Shown here: piece after piece, positions 42,918 to 55,156 of the stretch
Position numbering within the stretch: the stretch's first letter is position 1
Layout of the letters: every line of letters starts with the position of its first letter
Origin: Sabethes cyaneus
Lineage: Eukaryota > Arthropoda > Insecta > Diptera > Culicidae
Length of the DNA stretch: 64,000 nt
Direction of reading: 5' to 3'
Assembly (NCBI RefSeq): GCF_943734655.1
Contig: NC_071355.1
Location: 18,674,268-18,738,267, forward strand
The notes under the pieces: generated by a model
Database searches by the model: none
What the model saw: only the letters and a program-made list of their open reading frames with translations
What the model was told of the DNA's origin: nothing
Made by a program: the position numbers and the translations under genes

Positions 42918-45900
42918 CTAAATGGGGATACGAATAGTTTTGAGAAAAGTATAAATAAGAGTCATGTAGCAAAGGTCTAAACTTGCTAAAATATCACGAA
43001 CAGGAACATTAGCTTGTTTATTTCTCGCTCGAAGGGAATCTTTAAGCACGGATCTAGCAGCATGGTATGTTGGGCATTGCCAAACGACATGTTCTATGTC
43101 ATGATAACCCTCACCACAAGTACAACGATTATCTTCTGAGAGACCTATACGATGTAAATGTGCCTCGAACCAGTAGTGGTTTGACATAATTGGAGACATC
43201 ACACATATAAAATCACGATTCACATTAAAAGTTTTGAACCATGGTTTAGTTTACTTTGGGAATAATGGAATGTAACCATCTTCCTAGTTCTCTATTGTCC
43301 CAAGAGTTTTGCCAACTAATTAATGTCTTCTGACGTAAAGAAGCATAATATTCGTTAAAGGCGATAGGTCTCTCAAAAATTTCACCGGTTCTTTGGTAAC
43401 AAAACGCGCTGCTCACTTTTTTGATAGCTTGAAATCGTCACAGAAAGAATCTGCTTGGCTGTATGTAAGTTATAAGTATATATTATGCTTGTCTAGCACG
43501 TAAGCTATTGATTTACTTGACAAAATAAACCATATTTGCCCCCGCGACGAATCTGGCGACGGTTTCGCCCGCGACGGTTATAATTCATCGCGTACGAAAG
43601 GGTGGGAAATTGATAATAATATGCCAGCCTTCTCATTGCCAGTTGCCAGATATTGAACAATGGGAAGGTATCCACACAAAAGTAAAATGAAAACATTTTT
43701 CAGTTAAGGTACTCAAGCGCTCTCGTATTTTTCCAAAGAAATACGGGGTGTGATTTAAATCTCTAATTGATCGTAGAGCTTGAATAGCACTGAGACTATC
43801 TGTAAAAATGTAATAATGATCTAGGGGCAATTGGTCAATAATCCCTAGAGCATACTGAATTGCAGCTAGTTCTGCTACGTAGACAGAGGCTGGGTTATTG
43901 AGTTTGTAAGAAGCGGTGAAATTAACGTTGCAGACACCAAAGCCAGTAGATCCATCTATTAGTTATCCATCAGTGTAAAACATATTAATGGGGTTGATAT
44001 TTTCAAATTTATTACAAAAAATTTGGGGAATCTGCTGTACACGTGGATGCTCGGGAATGTTACGAGTATCTTCTAGCATGGAAGTATCAAAAAAGACATT
44101 AGAGTAATTTGGCAAAATGGTTGAATTGGGGAGACATAAGCGAGGATTAATACTTTGAGTCATGTGATTGTAGTAAACAGTCATAAAACGAGTTTGAGGC
44201 TGAAGTTCAATTAGCCTTTCAAAGTTTTCAATTACTAGACGATTTAAAACCTCACATTTAATAAGAATACGAGAAGCAAGATTCCAGAAGTGGTCTTTCA
44301 ATGGAAGAACTCCTGCTAGTACTTCTAAACTCATAGTGTGGGTTGAGTGCATACATCCTAAAGCGATACGTAAGCAACGATATTGTATACGCTCAAGCTT
44401 AATGATGTGGATGTTTGCAGTGGAACGAAAACAGAAACAACCATATTCTAGAACAGATAATATCATTGTTTTGTAAAGTTTGATGATCTCCTGGATGAGC
44501 TCCCCACCATGTGCCAGTTATTGTACGGAGAAAATTGATTCTCTGGTGGCATTTCTGAATCACATACCTTATATGGCATTTCCTGATGCATTTGGAGTCA
44601 AACCAAAGACCAAGGTATTTATGTACTAAAACTTGAGAGATCATTTCATCCACGAGTTGGAGTTGTAACTGAGCTGGTTCATGTTTTCTAGAAAAGACTA
44701 ATAATTCAGTTTTTTCTGTAGAAAACTCGATACCCAGTTGTGAAGCCCAAGTTGATAAATTGAATAGAGTTTCTTGCAATGGACTTTGTAAATCGATAGT
44801 TCTCAGACCGGTAACCGAAACTACGCTATCATTCGCAAATTGTCTTATTGTGCATGGGTTTGTAAGACATTCATCAATGTCATGTCAGTTGTATAAAAAT
44901 TGTAAAGTAAGGGGCTTAAGCACGAACCCTGGGGAAGACCCATGTCACTAATTCGTGATGTTGACAAGTCTCTATATGAAAAGTGCATGTGTTTTTCGGA
45001 TAGTAAATTGTGTAAAAAAATTGTTTAAAATTGGCGAAAATCCTTGTTGGTGAAGTTTATCCGAAAGAATGTCAATCGAAACTGAATCGAAGGCCCCTTT
45101 AATGTCTAAGAAAACAGATGCCATTTGTTCTTTACGAGCATAAGCAATCTGAATTTCTGTTGAGTGTAACGCAAGGCAATCATGTGTTCCTTTGGCTCTA
45201 CGGAATCCAAATTGGGTGTTAGATAACAAACCATTGGTCTCAATCCAAAAGCTTAGACGCCTAAGAATCATTTTTTCTAACAATTTGCGGATGCAAGATA
45301 ACATTGCAATCGGTCGATATGAATTATGGTCGTTGACAGGACCTTAACTTGTCTCCAGTCTCTTGGAATTATATTTTGCTCGACGAACTTGTTGAATAAA
45401 TTTAACAAATGTCGCTTAGCAATGTTGGGTAAATTCTTTAATAGTTTAAATTTGATTTTATCAAGCTCAGGAGCGTTATTTTTACAAGAAAGAAGGGCAA
45501 TGGATAATTCCGCCATTGAAAATGGTAATTCTATTTCATTGCGACTTGGAGGTATGATTCGAACTATTTTTTGCATAGGAACCGAGTCTGGACATATCTT
45601 TCAAGCAAAATCGAATATCCATTGACTTGAAGATTCCTCGCTTTCATTAACTGTGAACGCATTACGCATTCTTCTGGCTGTATTCCAAAGAGTATTCATT
45701 GATGTCTCTCTTGGTAGGTCATTAACGAACCTTCGCCAATAACTGCGTTTCTTTGCTTTGATCAAGCCGTTCAATTTGTTTTCAAGTGCGGTGTATCGCA
45801 AAGAATTTTCAACTGTTCCTCTCTTTCGGAAGTTCTTAAACGCATTGGACTTTTCTGCATAGACATCGGAGCAGTCTTTGTCCCACCATGGGGTGGGAGG

Positions 45901-46796
45901 TCGACTGTTGATCGTCGCCCCAGGATATTGTTTAGTTTGGGCTTGTATCGCAGCATTAAGTATCAGACCTGCCAAAAGGTCATATTCAATTAGCGGTGAA
46001 AGCTGTTCCTGTTGAATATTCTCAACAGCTTCAGTAATCCTTTCCTCATATAGTTTCCAGTCTATATTCCATGTCAGGTCATAAGGGATGTTGACCGTTT
46101 GGGAATAGTTTGAATCATTACTGACTGAAATTAATATAGGTAGATGATCACTGCCATGGGGATCAAGGATTGCTTTCCATGAACAATCTAAACGCAATGA
46201 TGCCGAGCATAAAAATATATCTAAAGCGCTTGGACGTGCTGGAGGTTTAGGAATACGTGTCATGTCACCTCTATTTAAAATAGTCAAATTGAAATTGTCG
46301 CAAAGATTATAAATTACAGTGGATCGGTTATCATTATAAAGTGAACCCCAAGCTATACCGTGGGAGTTAAAATCTCCCAAAATTAATTTCGGTCAAGGAA
46401 GAAGTTCAATTGTATTACAAAGCTGTTGCTGTCGTACCATTGTTCTGGGAGGAATGTATACAGAAGCAATACATAACTCTTTGCCATGAAATGTCATTTG
46501 GCAAGCTACTATTTCAATGTCTGGAATTGAAGGAAGATTAATTCGATAAAAGGATAGCATTTTTTAATTCCTAATAGGACCCCTCCGTAAGAAGTATCTC
46601 GATCGAGGCGAATGATATTAAAATCATAAAAGTTGAGCTCGATATTGGAAGTAAGCCAAGTTTCACACAGGGAAAATGCATCGCATATTAGATTGTTAAT
46701 CATTACTTTGAAAGGGTCGATCTTGGGAATGATAATTCTGCAGTTCCACTGTAAAACATTGATTTCAGGCGTTGGATTAGCCATCAAAGGACACAA
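42918..46796 (-). pseudogene. I-clade ORF2: endonuclease, RT, RNase H and terminal zinc segment
   Basis: The pieces lie in at least three frames. 46796-46509: INVLQWNCRIIIPKID and SLCETWLTSN (endonuclease start, metal-binding Glu). 46380-45601: MGDFNSHGIAWGS (Asp/Asn motif) and DPHGSDHLPILI (catalytic SDH), then a linker with PWWDKDC. 45576-44972: APELDKIKFKLLK, IIHIDRLQCYLASANC region, FGFRRAKGTHDCLALH, VFLDIKGAFDSVS. 44779-43963: the WASQLGIEFSTEKTELLVFS and VLEYGCFCFRS region. 43980-43633: RNase H with FYTDG, YYIFTDSLSAIQALR and FVWIPSHCSISGN. 43223-42918: HRIGLSEDNRCTCGEG-DIEHVVWQC. The YADD box is not visible in an open frame between 44972 and 44779, so decay or deletion has hit the active site. 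Confidence 0.75.
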
Positions 46797-48237
46797 GAAT
46801 TGAAAGAAGGGGCCATTTTGCAGATAACTGTTTTAAAAATGCTCTAACTGTTGGTAAAAATGTCAGTACGAAACTTTTAATGGGATCAGATATATTGAAA
46901 GTTTGAAATATCCAGTATATAATATCTGAAAGTTTCAATAGTCCAGATTCTGGTTTAAGCGTGGACTGGTGAGTAGGAAATTTTGGGGGTTTTGAGGTTC
47001 CTGGAAGTTGTGGGAAATCTTTTTGTGAATTTAGAATGGTAATATTTGGAGGAGTTTGTTTTGGATCTACACTAGTACACTTTTTTTTTTTTAATTCTAT
47101 ATTAGAGAGGTTTTCAGCCTGCGGCTGGTTCGCCGTACACTTGGGTGTTTGTGTATCAAACATTCCACTTTGCGACATTTTTTGTCCTTTCCTAGGGAGC
47201 TTAGGAGAGGAACAATTTTTTCTTTTCCTGGACCTATCGGACCCGACAAAAGAGGCTCCCTCAAGTGGATCGTCAGAATCTGAATCATCAGTTGACAAAA
47301 CCTCAGAATGGTTTGGTGAAACTATGTTAATGGAGGCAGTTTTTTAAACCATTTCTGCAAAAGTACGTTTCGAACGCTCTTTCAAAGACCGCTTAAGCTT
47401 ATCACTGCGTAGTTTGTATGTGGGGCACAACGAAAGTTCATGGGGAATGTCGTCGCAATAGAGACATTTTTCTGCATTTTTCGCGCAAGTATCATCCGCG
47501 TGGTGTTCTCCGCACTTACCACACCGTATTTTATTGCAACAGTAGGAGGCTGTATGTCCCAACTGTTTGCAATTAAGGCAGAACATAACCCGAGGAACAA
47601 AAAGGCGAACGGGAAGGCGAACTCGGTTCACTTCGATATGGCTAGGCAAAGCAGATCCGGCGAAAGTCACCCGGAAAGAATCTGAAGGGGTGTATTTCCT
47701 TACACCTGCATCCAGTGAAACTGAATTCAATTTCTTGCAATCTATAATTTTAACAGAGTGAATAGTGGTGTCTTTAAAACGGCCCACACCGTGTAGCAAT
47801 AAGTCTTTAGCAGTCGGTCCAGGTTCTGTTACTACTCCGTCGATTTCTACGACATGAGCAGGGATATACACGCGATATTCCAGTGTGAAAAGCTCACAGC
47901 AAGCAATTTGATTTGCTTGCTTGAGACTTCGACAAGTAACTCGAAGCTTATTCGGGCGTATTTTTGAAATATCTATGATGGTTGGGAATCGATTTATTAG
48001 GTCTCGTGAGATTTGTATGCAATTTAATGGTTTTGATTTAGTTCTAATGAAAACAATCCACGGTCCAGCCGAACCCTCTGGGTAGAGCTTGACTCGTCAA
48101 GCTTGTTCTTGTGGGGTTTGTTGGCCTTGTTTAATGATTTTATATGATGGATCAGAAGGACCAGATGGATGATCAGCTGGGGAATTAATTAAATTAGTCA
48201 TTGAATCAGACGGGATTTCATCACCGTCTAGATCCAT
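46777..48237 (-). pseudogene. I-clade ORF1 (CCHC gag-like), two premature stops
   Basis: The ATG at 48237 opens a frame (MDLDGDEIPSDSMTNLIN) that runs to 46777 with in-frame stops only at about 48097 and 47344. Between them lies the zinc-knuckle region CLNCKQLGHTASYC, CGKCGEHHADDTC and CLYCDDIPHELSLC (about 47590-47440). After it comes a basic segment (KLKRSLKERSKRTF), then a Ser/Asp-rich linker and a hydrophobic tail. The family role is RNA binding and particle formation. The last about 20 bases overlap the start of ORF2 in another frame, a common arrangement for reinitiation. The 48238-48665 segment would be 5' untranslated sequence. Confidence 0.7.
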
Positions 48238-48667
48238 AATGCAAAAAAAAACAAACAATATCTTTTTTTTAACGCCACTCTCAAGTTTAAAAGAAAGGAA
48301 AAGTAGAAAAAAAGTGAAGAAAGGATAAAAATTAAAGAAATAATAATAATAAACCACTTAGCTGTTAGTATAATGTTATTTAGGAACCACTCAAGCGGCG
48401 GAGAGGTACGGGAAATCGAATCACGTAGGGTTGGTATTTTATTCCAGAGCACTCAACCGTAGTTGACGCGCAACACACCACCTTGAAGGCACTGGGTGGT
48501 GATATTCTTCAATGCTGTCCGGGAACGATCCTTTGAATCCTATTTTCAGCTTCTTTTCACAATTCAGAAAGTCTGAAATAGTAAAAAATTTATTGCGGCA
48601 GAAAAAGTGTAGATACACGTCACTTTCCAAGCGCAGGTTGCTGAGCAAATGATTCTATAAGCATTAT

Positions 48668-49105
48668 TGAAGATTGGATGCGCTCAAGGAAACTGGAGCT
48701 AGCGCATCATAAAATGGAGGTTATCGTGGTGAATAACCGCAAGTCGGTGCAGCAAGCAAATAGCAGCGTCGGAGACTGCACTATTTCGTCAACGCGGTCC
48801 TTAAAACTACTGGGAGTCGTGGTCGACAATAAGCTCAAGTTCGGGAGCCACGTCGACTATGCCACATGGCAGCGGGCATGGTCTAATTCCACAAAAGGCC
48901 AGTGGACACATCGACTTATCCCGGAACTATCCGGGTGGGTCAACAGACGCCACGGCGAAGTCAGCTTCCATCTGATACAGATTCTGTCAGGACACGGTTG
49001 TTTTAGACAGTACCTGCGCAAGTTTGGGCATGGGGAGTCCCCCGCGTGTCCCGAATGCGTGGATGTTGAGCAAACTGCGGAACATGCTTTCTTCATATGC
49101 CCTCT
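48668..49105 (+). pseudogene. R1-like ORF2 relic, C-terminal part resumed after the I-clade insertion
   Basis: The frame gives IEDWMRSRKLELAHHKMEVI and SLKLLGVVVDNKLKFGSHVDY (RT C-terminal part). It then jumps to WQRAWSNSTKGQWTHRLIP, HGEVSFHLIQILSGHGCFRQ and SPACPECVDVEQTAEHAFFICP, the Cys/His C-terminal domain of R1-like proteins. The jump at about 48866 marks a further internal deletion. Homology ends at about 49102 and the element has no recognisable 3' end after it. Position, orientation and frame style show it is the right half of the element at 40776-42640. Confidence 0.75.
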
Positions 49106-51417
49106 TATGTGTCTGTTGCCCTTGATTCATGCACCTCCGCTACTCTTCACTTTCACACAAAGGAGCGTAAGTCTTCCGTGAGCATAGTCTACCGGTCTAA
49201 TAGGGGATTTGAACATTGTCAGGTACGTTTGGCAGCTTATGCCCCTTGATTGCAGCATTTTGCGAAGGGCAAAGTAGGCGCGATATCCTGCTTGAGTACG
49301 CCGCTGGATCTCCTTATTTGTGACTTAAAGATAGAGATACATTCTTATGTAAAAGAACTCATTAATGCTAGTTTTGTCGAGTTACATATAAATTGAGCAA
49401 GCAAGTTCATAAATTAGAAATAAATGTACAGAGTCTAGAAAAAAAACTCAATCGGTCAGCCGGTTGCATTCGCCGAGGTATATTCTCTGGTTCTTCCTAG
49501 ATATTTGAAAGGTACCGGAAATTATTTTAAAAAACTGATTTCTTCGCCTTCTGTACATTTTTAGGTATGAAAATTCATTTGAATTTATATTTTTTGAACT
49601 GGAACAGATGATCAGTCGTAGTTGACTGATGAAAAGTAACCATTTCCGTGAATTAGTTCCTAAAACATTGCCAATACTATCTATGGCTATGTTGGAATGA
49701 CTGAAACTATAGCATCATGTAGGTTGTGAACTTTAAGGTTTTACGGATATCAAAACCATAGAATTTGACACCCATATTGATATGATTTCGAATATATCCT
49801 AAAATGAGCACTTCCACCGGAGTACTCTGAATCTGCTACAAAGTTGCCATAGAAAGCCGTGAACCTGGAAAAGCTTACAGTGTCAATAAATTATAAAATC
49901 TTGAAGTTTGACACCCATGCTGATACGATTTCGGTCATGTCCCAAATGAGAGATAGACGCTACTGATACTGATTTCAAGTAAATTGCCATATCTCGGTTA
50001 TTTCTCAACGGATTTCCATTTTCTTTTCTTCATTCAAATGAAAATTAATTCAAGTTTTTGAAAAATACATAAATTTAAATGAATTTCGAGACTAGAACAT
50101 GCCACAAACGATGCTTATAGGGGTGGCGAAAACTGGTGCTTGAACAGGCATCACAAATTATACATTTACAACCATATTTTCAAACATTTAGTCTTAATTG
50201 TTACCCCAAAACATAGAAAAAATGTTTCTGCTTATTGTATGCTTAAAACTGCTCATCTATATACAACTATATGGCAGTAAATCTCGGTTTTCCAATTTTA
50301 TGCCGATAAAAGTGGCGAAAACTGGTGTCGTCACCCTACCACTCAACTGATGAATTAGTGCTTGATGGAATTTGGAAGACATTTGAGAGTTCCTTCGAGT
50401 CTTTCTTCCATAAGCAGAAGTAGCATTGGGCGATACAGTATCTGTATCGAAAAAATCGATACTTATGGGCCGATACATCGATATTTTGGATCGATACGAT
50501 TTGTCGACGAACGACGCATTCTAGCTATGTCAGGTCTACTTTTCCCTTCGTAAGTGATTTCGATCAAGGTCGTACGCCAGACATAAGTGCATTTGCCGTA
50601 TTTGAAAGCAAGGTGTTGGTAACTGGAAGCAGCGAGCGGCCCAGGCATATAAACCACGAGCTGCAGGCACCACTTTGAAAGATTCCCATCGTACACCTGC
50701 CGGCTGGCCATCGGCACCAGGTTGAAACTGACTTGCAACGTGCATTCAACCAAATTTCAGCAGTATTTGACTTTCATCTGTCTCAGCAAGTGTTACGTTC
50801 TACATTTATTTCAATGTTTCGATGTTTACTGTATTAGGTGTTAAGGGCCATTAGGGCATTGTTGCCTGTTGGTAAAGTTATGATAAAGTAAGAAATGTTT
50901 TTCTGGAACTTGACAGATTTCTTGGCGGCTTTTGCACTGGTTTTCGGTGCAATTTCCACGATAGTTAAGATTAGCTCGCCATAGCGTTCATACTAGAAAG
51001 TATTTGGCTCCACAACACGCATGAGGCACCTCGGTTAAATTAGATGTACCCTCAGCCATTAAAAAAATAATTTACAATTCTCCTCCATCATCCCTCAATA
51101 CAATCCGCATGTCGCACGGATCATTTCTAAAAGGGGCACTTTGGTCAACGCTGATCTGAAGTCTCCAAAACACTTGTAGAGCAAAGTGTTTAATTTGCTT
51201 ATCTGTATGGTTGTAGAGGTACATTCTCACGGTCATCATATTTGTCCAGCTTTGTATGGCTTGTACCTTCTGTAGCGTAAACAGAGGTTATGGAAGGGGG
51301 TTAAATTAGTTGGGTTGTCGAATCTAAATCTTCATCCGCATGTTTGGGCAGAAAATGTTCTGATTTTTTAGTTCGACTGATATGGTCACCTCGCTTTATA
51401 TTCATAAGTTTCATTTC
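49106..51417. repeat. Decayed repeats, no gene recognised
   Basis: Two diverged direct copies of a unit containing TTTGACACCCATNNTGATA(T/C)GATTTCG lie at about 49757-49800 and 49905-49950. A TTGGGCGATACAGTATC box at 50436-50452 matches boxes at 53967 and, inverted, near 58998-59008. Minus frames at 50463-50753 and 50536-50749 overlap each other in different phases and have no known domain. I see no gene that I would support. Confidence 0.45.
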
Positions 51418-51768
51418 TACTGTGTTACCTGACTCACTGCGAATATGCGTTGTGTTCGCGGGATCGTGTTGGTTCGAAATGTTTCGAAAAATATCGCCCT
51501 TGTGTCGAAAATATCGTTAATTTTGATCACTATAAATAACGTGCTTAAACGTTATATTTCATGTGCCAGTAGTACGCAATAATTGTATTGTGAAACTGAA
51601 TTGTTATTTATGCAACTTTTTACAAATTAAATGCAATAACAAAAGCACAACTTATAAAAAATCGTTTGTTATCGATATTAACTGCATATGCGTTATAAAC
51701 GAATAAAACGTATGGTTACGTTTTATTTCAATAATACGCATATTCGCAGTGAGTCAGGTAAAACAGTA
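51418..51768. mobile_element. 351-bp TA-flanked MITE with 33-bp inverted ends
   Basis: Inverted ends at 51418-51450 and 51736-51768 match at 32 of 33 bases (TACTGTGTTACCTGACTCAC and onward). The outer TA on each side is the expected target duplication of the Tc1/mariner type. The AT-rich interior has no coding capacity beyond a chance frame and holds a small hairpin (AATAAAACGTA arms, about 51700-51727). Confidence 0.8.
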
Positions 51769-52410
51769 GCATTTTTGTCTGTAAGGTTGCTGAGTGGTCG
51801 ATTTCTGGCCGGCCCGACCGGTTTTTCACTTACAAAGTCGGTGACCGGTCAATCTGGCAAAAAGTCGGTTTACCGACTTAAGAAAACGGATTTGTACTTT
51901 TTGTCCGATTTTTAAAATTTATTTTTTATTTCCATCATTCCACTAGATTTTCTAGTAAATTTATTAGCAATTCTGAGCAATTCGTTGCAGTTTCCGGTCA
52001 AAAGAGTTTAAAACCACAGGCCGAAATCTCGTTCCTAACGAGATTTCGTATGAGTACGAAAGAGAATCAACAGCAGTAAAAGCACACGCATGTAATTGTC
52101 TAAAAATTAAGCTAAATAATAAACAAAAGTATGGTTTTCGTTGTGGTTGCGTGCACCCTGTCAGTGTATCGATGCACGATGACAACACTGTACTAAACGG
52201 CGGTTGTTTTTGTGTCTGATTTCTCGCAAAGTTTTTGCTATTTTATACATGTTTATCGTTAGTTTTATTGTTCATAATTCGTGCAAAGTGTAATTAAAGG
52301 CTTTATTCGGCGTTTCATTGTCGAAACAACGCTTCTGGAATTTAATCGGAGTGATTTTTTGTGATTTGTGGCTACATAGTTTTGCTGGATTTGTTTGTTT
52401 ACATTGTGCA
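51769..52410. other. Spacer, no gene recognised
   Basis: A short stretch near 51798-51890 is rich in ACCGGT and GTCGGT boxes that resemble the subterminal boxes of the hAT element starting at 52411; it may be a diverged remnant of a related element. The minus frame at 51964-52188 shows no domain. Confidence 0.4.
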
Positions 52411-53942
52411 TAGGGCTGTCTAACCGGTAGTACCGGTAGTACCGAAACCGGTAATACCGGCCAATTTTTGGATACCGTAATACCGGTTTTGGAAAGGCAA
52501 AAAACCGGTATTTCCGGTATTTTCTAATCTGCTTGTTTTTTCCAATTCCTTATTCGAATAAAAACTAAATTTGATAAAAGAAAATATACTCTTAGGAAAA
52601 CAACTTGGTTACTTGGAAAACAACAATGCCGTCAAATAATTATAGCTCTTGAACCCGTTTAAGGTACAGTAGAGTAACTTTGCTGTAAAAATGTCTTATT
52701 GTATGAGCCAGACGTCGCGTTTCAATTTATTTTTGAACAACTTGATATACAAAAGCCACCAAATTATTCGAAGCTCTCAAATAACGAATTTAGGAAACAA
52801 GATCAGGGGCCAGAAACGTCAATTACAATAGTAAATTGTTATTCAACAATGAAGTAATGAAGCTTCAGTTTCAACAGATGCAGCGTCGCTTCGTTTCAAA
52901 ACTGGCTTCAATCAGCGTCATTGAAACGATTTTCACTTCATCATGACGACCGATTTTAAAGTTTCATTTGTATTTCTCTATCAAATAGTCAGAAAAAGGT
53001 CAGCCTAGACTTTGAATGCAATTGAATTGATTTTGAGTAACATTTCCTACAATTTAACGCATATTATGACTAATCTACACAACATCAACAAATGGTGCCT
53101 GACTGTCAATCGTCGTCATTTGACATAGTCAGTAGCTTCAGCTGAAACTTGATTGAAACGTTCTGTTCAACAAATGAGACAAGTTGCTTGTATGAAGTAT
53201 GAAGTATGAAGCGAAGGTAAGGGAAAGTTAGCTTCATTTATTTGTTTCGACGATGCCGGATTCTGATCAGAATACGGGGATCTTTGCACTTTTTTAGCAT
53301 TCTTGCCATCAAAGAATCTGCCAGTAAAGAATTTGGAATATTTTTCAAGTCTTTTGAGTGATACAATGATTAAACAAGGAGATGAAATCTGCATCTCACT
53401 ATTTTCGAATAGTGGGATTGATAACAAAGAAGAGAAGGTATTTGTGAACGATGATGAAGAGGATGACGTTATGCAGGAGTTCCGGTTTGGGGATGGAGAA
53501 AAAATTGTTGAGAGGCTGTAGGAGACCGGGGTATTAATTATGCTGGAAGCTACAATACAAGATATTTAGTAAATAATTAAAGGCGGGTTTCCCTACTATA
53601 AGTTTGAAGAAATGGAAGGAAATTTTCTGATGTGCTTAGAGCCGTTCGCCAGACATCGATGATAGTGGAAGTTTTTTCAATTGTTGGAAGTGTTGGCAAT
53701 AAAATTCGTTCTAGTAAGGGAACTAAATCGCATAGAGTATTATATCTGCTTAAATTCTACTTTGCTAAGCAACAATACTGAAGCTAAAGTTTCAAAAAGA
53801 AAAGATTTACTGAAAAACATCGACATTTCTCTTGATTTCGAATAATCTGCCAATACCGGTTTTTTACCGGTATTACCGGTATTTTCTACGCCAATACCGA
53901 AATACCGGTTTTCACCAAAAGCGCCCAATACCGACAGCCCTA
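52411..53942. mobile_element. hAT transposon, 1532 bp, with ACCGGTA subterminal repeats
   Basis: The ends TAGGGCTGTC and GACAGCCCTA are perfect 10-bp inverted repeats. ATTGTGCA is duplicated on both sides (52403-52410 and 53943-53950), giving the 8-bp duplication diagnostic of hAT. Both subterminal regions are crowded with TACCGGTA-type palindromic boxes (about 52421-52512 and 53852-53920), probably transposase-binding sites. The interior holds a fragment of hAT transposase. The element is too short and broken to be autonomous. Confidence 0.9.
53303..53770 (+). pseudogene. hAT transposase C-terminal relic
   Basis: Around 53647-53750 the plus strand encodes SIVGSVGNKIRSSKGT followed by a hydrophobic VLYLLKFYF stretch. 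This matches the hAT C-terminal dimerisation motif (an E-R-x-F-S box followed by a Leu-rich helix). An upstream 72-codon frame (53303-53521) with an acidic NDDEEDDVMQEF stretch precedes it in a different phase and may be part of the same protein. The catalytic DDE core is missing. Confidence 0.55.
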
Positions 53943-54069
53943 ATTGTGCACAGCTGCCGATAAATTGGGCGATACGGTATCGTTACCCGCTATATCGATA
54001 TTCGCGCACGCAACTAAGGGCATACCTACTGGTACACTCCTAACACGATTTTCGTTTTTGTTTGTCAAA

Positions 54070-55156
54070 ATGACAGAGTGTACCGCTTGCGATCGTTGTG
54101 CGAAAACGATAAAGAAGGAGGAGGACCTTTTAAGATGCATGGGTTTTTGCGACCAAGTGTGTCACACTCAGTGCGCTGGCTTGAACGATCCTTTCATGAA
54201 ATTCGTCCGGTCAAACAACAATTTGTTTTGGATGTGTGATGAATGCGTTAGACTTATGAAATTCGCACGTTTTAAAAGTACCGTGTCGTCCCTGGGAAAC
54301 GTGATATCGTCAGTCGTAGCAGGGCAAATGAGCGGAATCTCGGAGCTAAAAGACGAAATCGTGCGGAATAACAACGAGGTTGCCAAACTCACCGATAAGG
54401 TCAATGCGGCAACCCCGATGCGAATACCAGCTCGCGATCGTCCTGCTAAACGTCGTCGTGGTGACTCGGAAACCCCGAATAAACCTACTACTGGCACCAG
54501 ACTCGTCGATAACCCCGAAAACCTTGTGGTCGGCAGCCCGCCCAAGCTATTCTGGGTGTACCTCTCGCGCTTCCACCCTACCGTGACCAGGGATGCCACA
54601 TATAACTCTGTGTTTTTTGTTGGAAAAATCTGACAATCTGTACAGCGAGGAAAAATATCTGTGCAAAAATCTGTCCAATGCAAAACAATGAGAGTGAAAG
54701 AGATAGAGTCATTTTGCTGACTATTTCCGTCTCTTTCACTCTCATGCAAAAGCTCAAAAATCTGTTTAATCTGTGTAATTTGGCGAAAATCTGTATTCTA
54801 TGCATACAGATTCTGTACAGGCGATTTCTTTCAAATATCTGTTAAACACAGAATAATCTGTGCATGTGGCAACCCTGACCGTGACCTCTGAGGTTGTCGA
54901 GCGGCTTGTTCGAGACGGTTTACTAAACCAGGAGCCCGTTCATGTAATTTCACTGGTGAAAAAGGGGGCCGACCTTCAATCGCTCAACTTCATTTCGTTC
55001 AAAGTTGGCATTCCCCTGGCATACAAAAATGCGGCCTTGGACCCAGATACTTGGCCACAGGGAATTATATTTAGGGAATTCGACGATGCGCGAACGAATT
55101 CAGCGGTATGGCTACCCCCCACCGTTCCCGACCCTCCCGGTACTCCGCTACTTTAG
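54070..55156 (+). pseudogene. CR1-like ORF1 with PHD-type zinc finger, interrupted by a MITE
   Basis: The ATG at 54070 opens TECTACDRCAKTIKKEED, then LLRCMGFCDQVCHTQCAGL and FWMCDECVRLM, i.e. a Cys4-His-Cys3 PHD-like finger in residues 1-65. A coiled-coil-like linker (SSLGNVISSVVAGQ, LKDEIVRNNNEVAKLTDKV) and a basic region (RPAKRRRGD) follow. At 54588 a hAT MITE interrupts the frame. After it, coding resumes in frame with TSEVVERLVRDGLLNQ and ends in the conserved SFKVGIP and PDTWPQGIIFREF region, closing at 55156. The family role is RNA and nucleic-acid chaperone activity. Without the MITE, ORF1 would be complete. Confidence 0.8.
54588..54877. mobile_element. 290-bp hAT MITE with ACCGTGAC duplication
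   Basis: The ends CAGGGATGCCACAT and ATGTGGCAACCCTG are inverted repeats (13 of 14). ACCGTGAC is duplicated at 54580-54587 and 54878-54885, an 8-bp duplication as in hAT. The interior has a hairpin (TGAGAGTGAAAGAGA and its complement, about 54689-54745) and several copies of AATCTGT on either strand. It has no coding capacity. It interrupts ORF1 of the CR1-like element, whose frame is restored on paper by removing it. Confidence 0.9.

Larger units (their letters stand above)
42640..48665 (-). mobile_element. I-clade non-LTR retrotransposon, about 6 kb, inserted into the R1-like element
   Basis: On the minus strand from right to left: ORF1 with zinc knuckles (48237-46777), ORF2 with AP endonuclease (46796-45600), RT (45576-43963), RNase H (about 43980-43600), and a C-terminal Cys/His segment (43223-42918). 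RNase H after RT and a CCHC ORF1 fit the I clade, as in mosquito I-type elements. It splits R1-like coding sequence (left part ends about 42630, right part resumes about 48668). CAAATG occurs at both junctions (about 42618 and 48645) and could be a target duplication, but I cannot prove exact ends. ORF2 has several frameshifts, while ORF1 has only in-frame stops. Confidence 0.75.
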
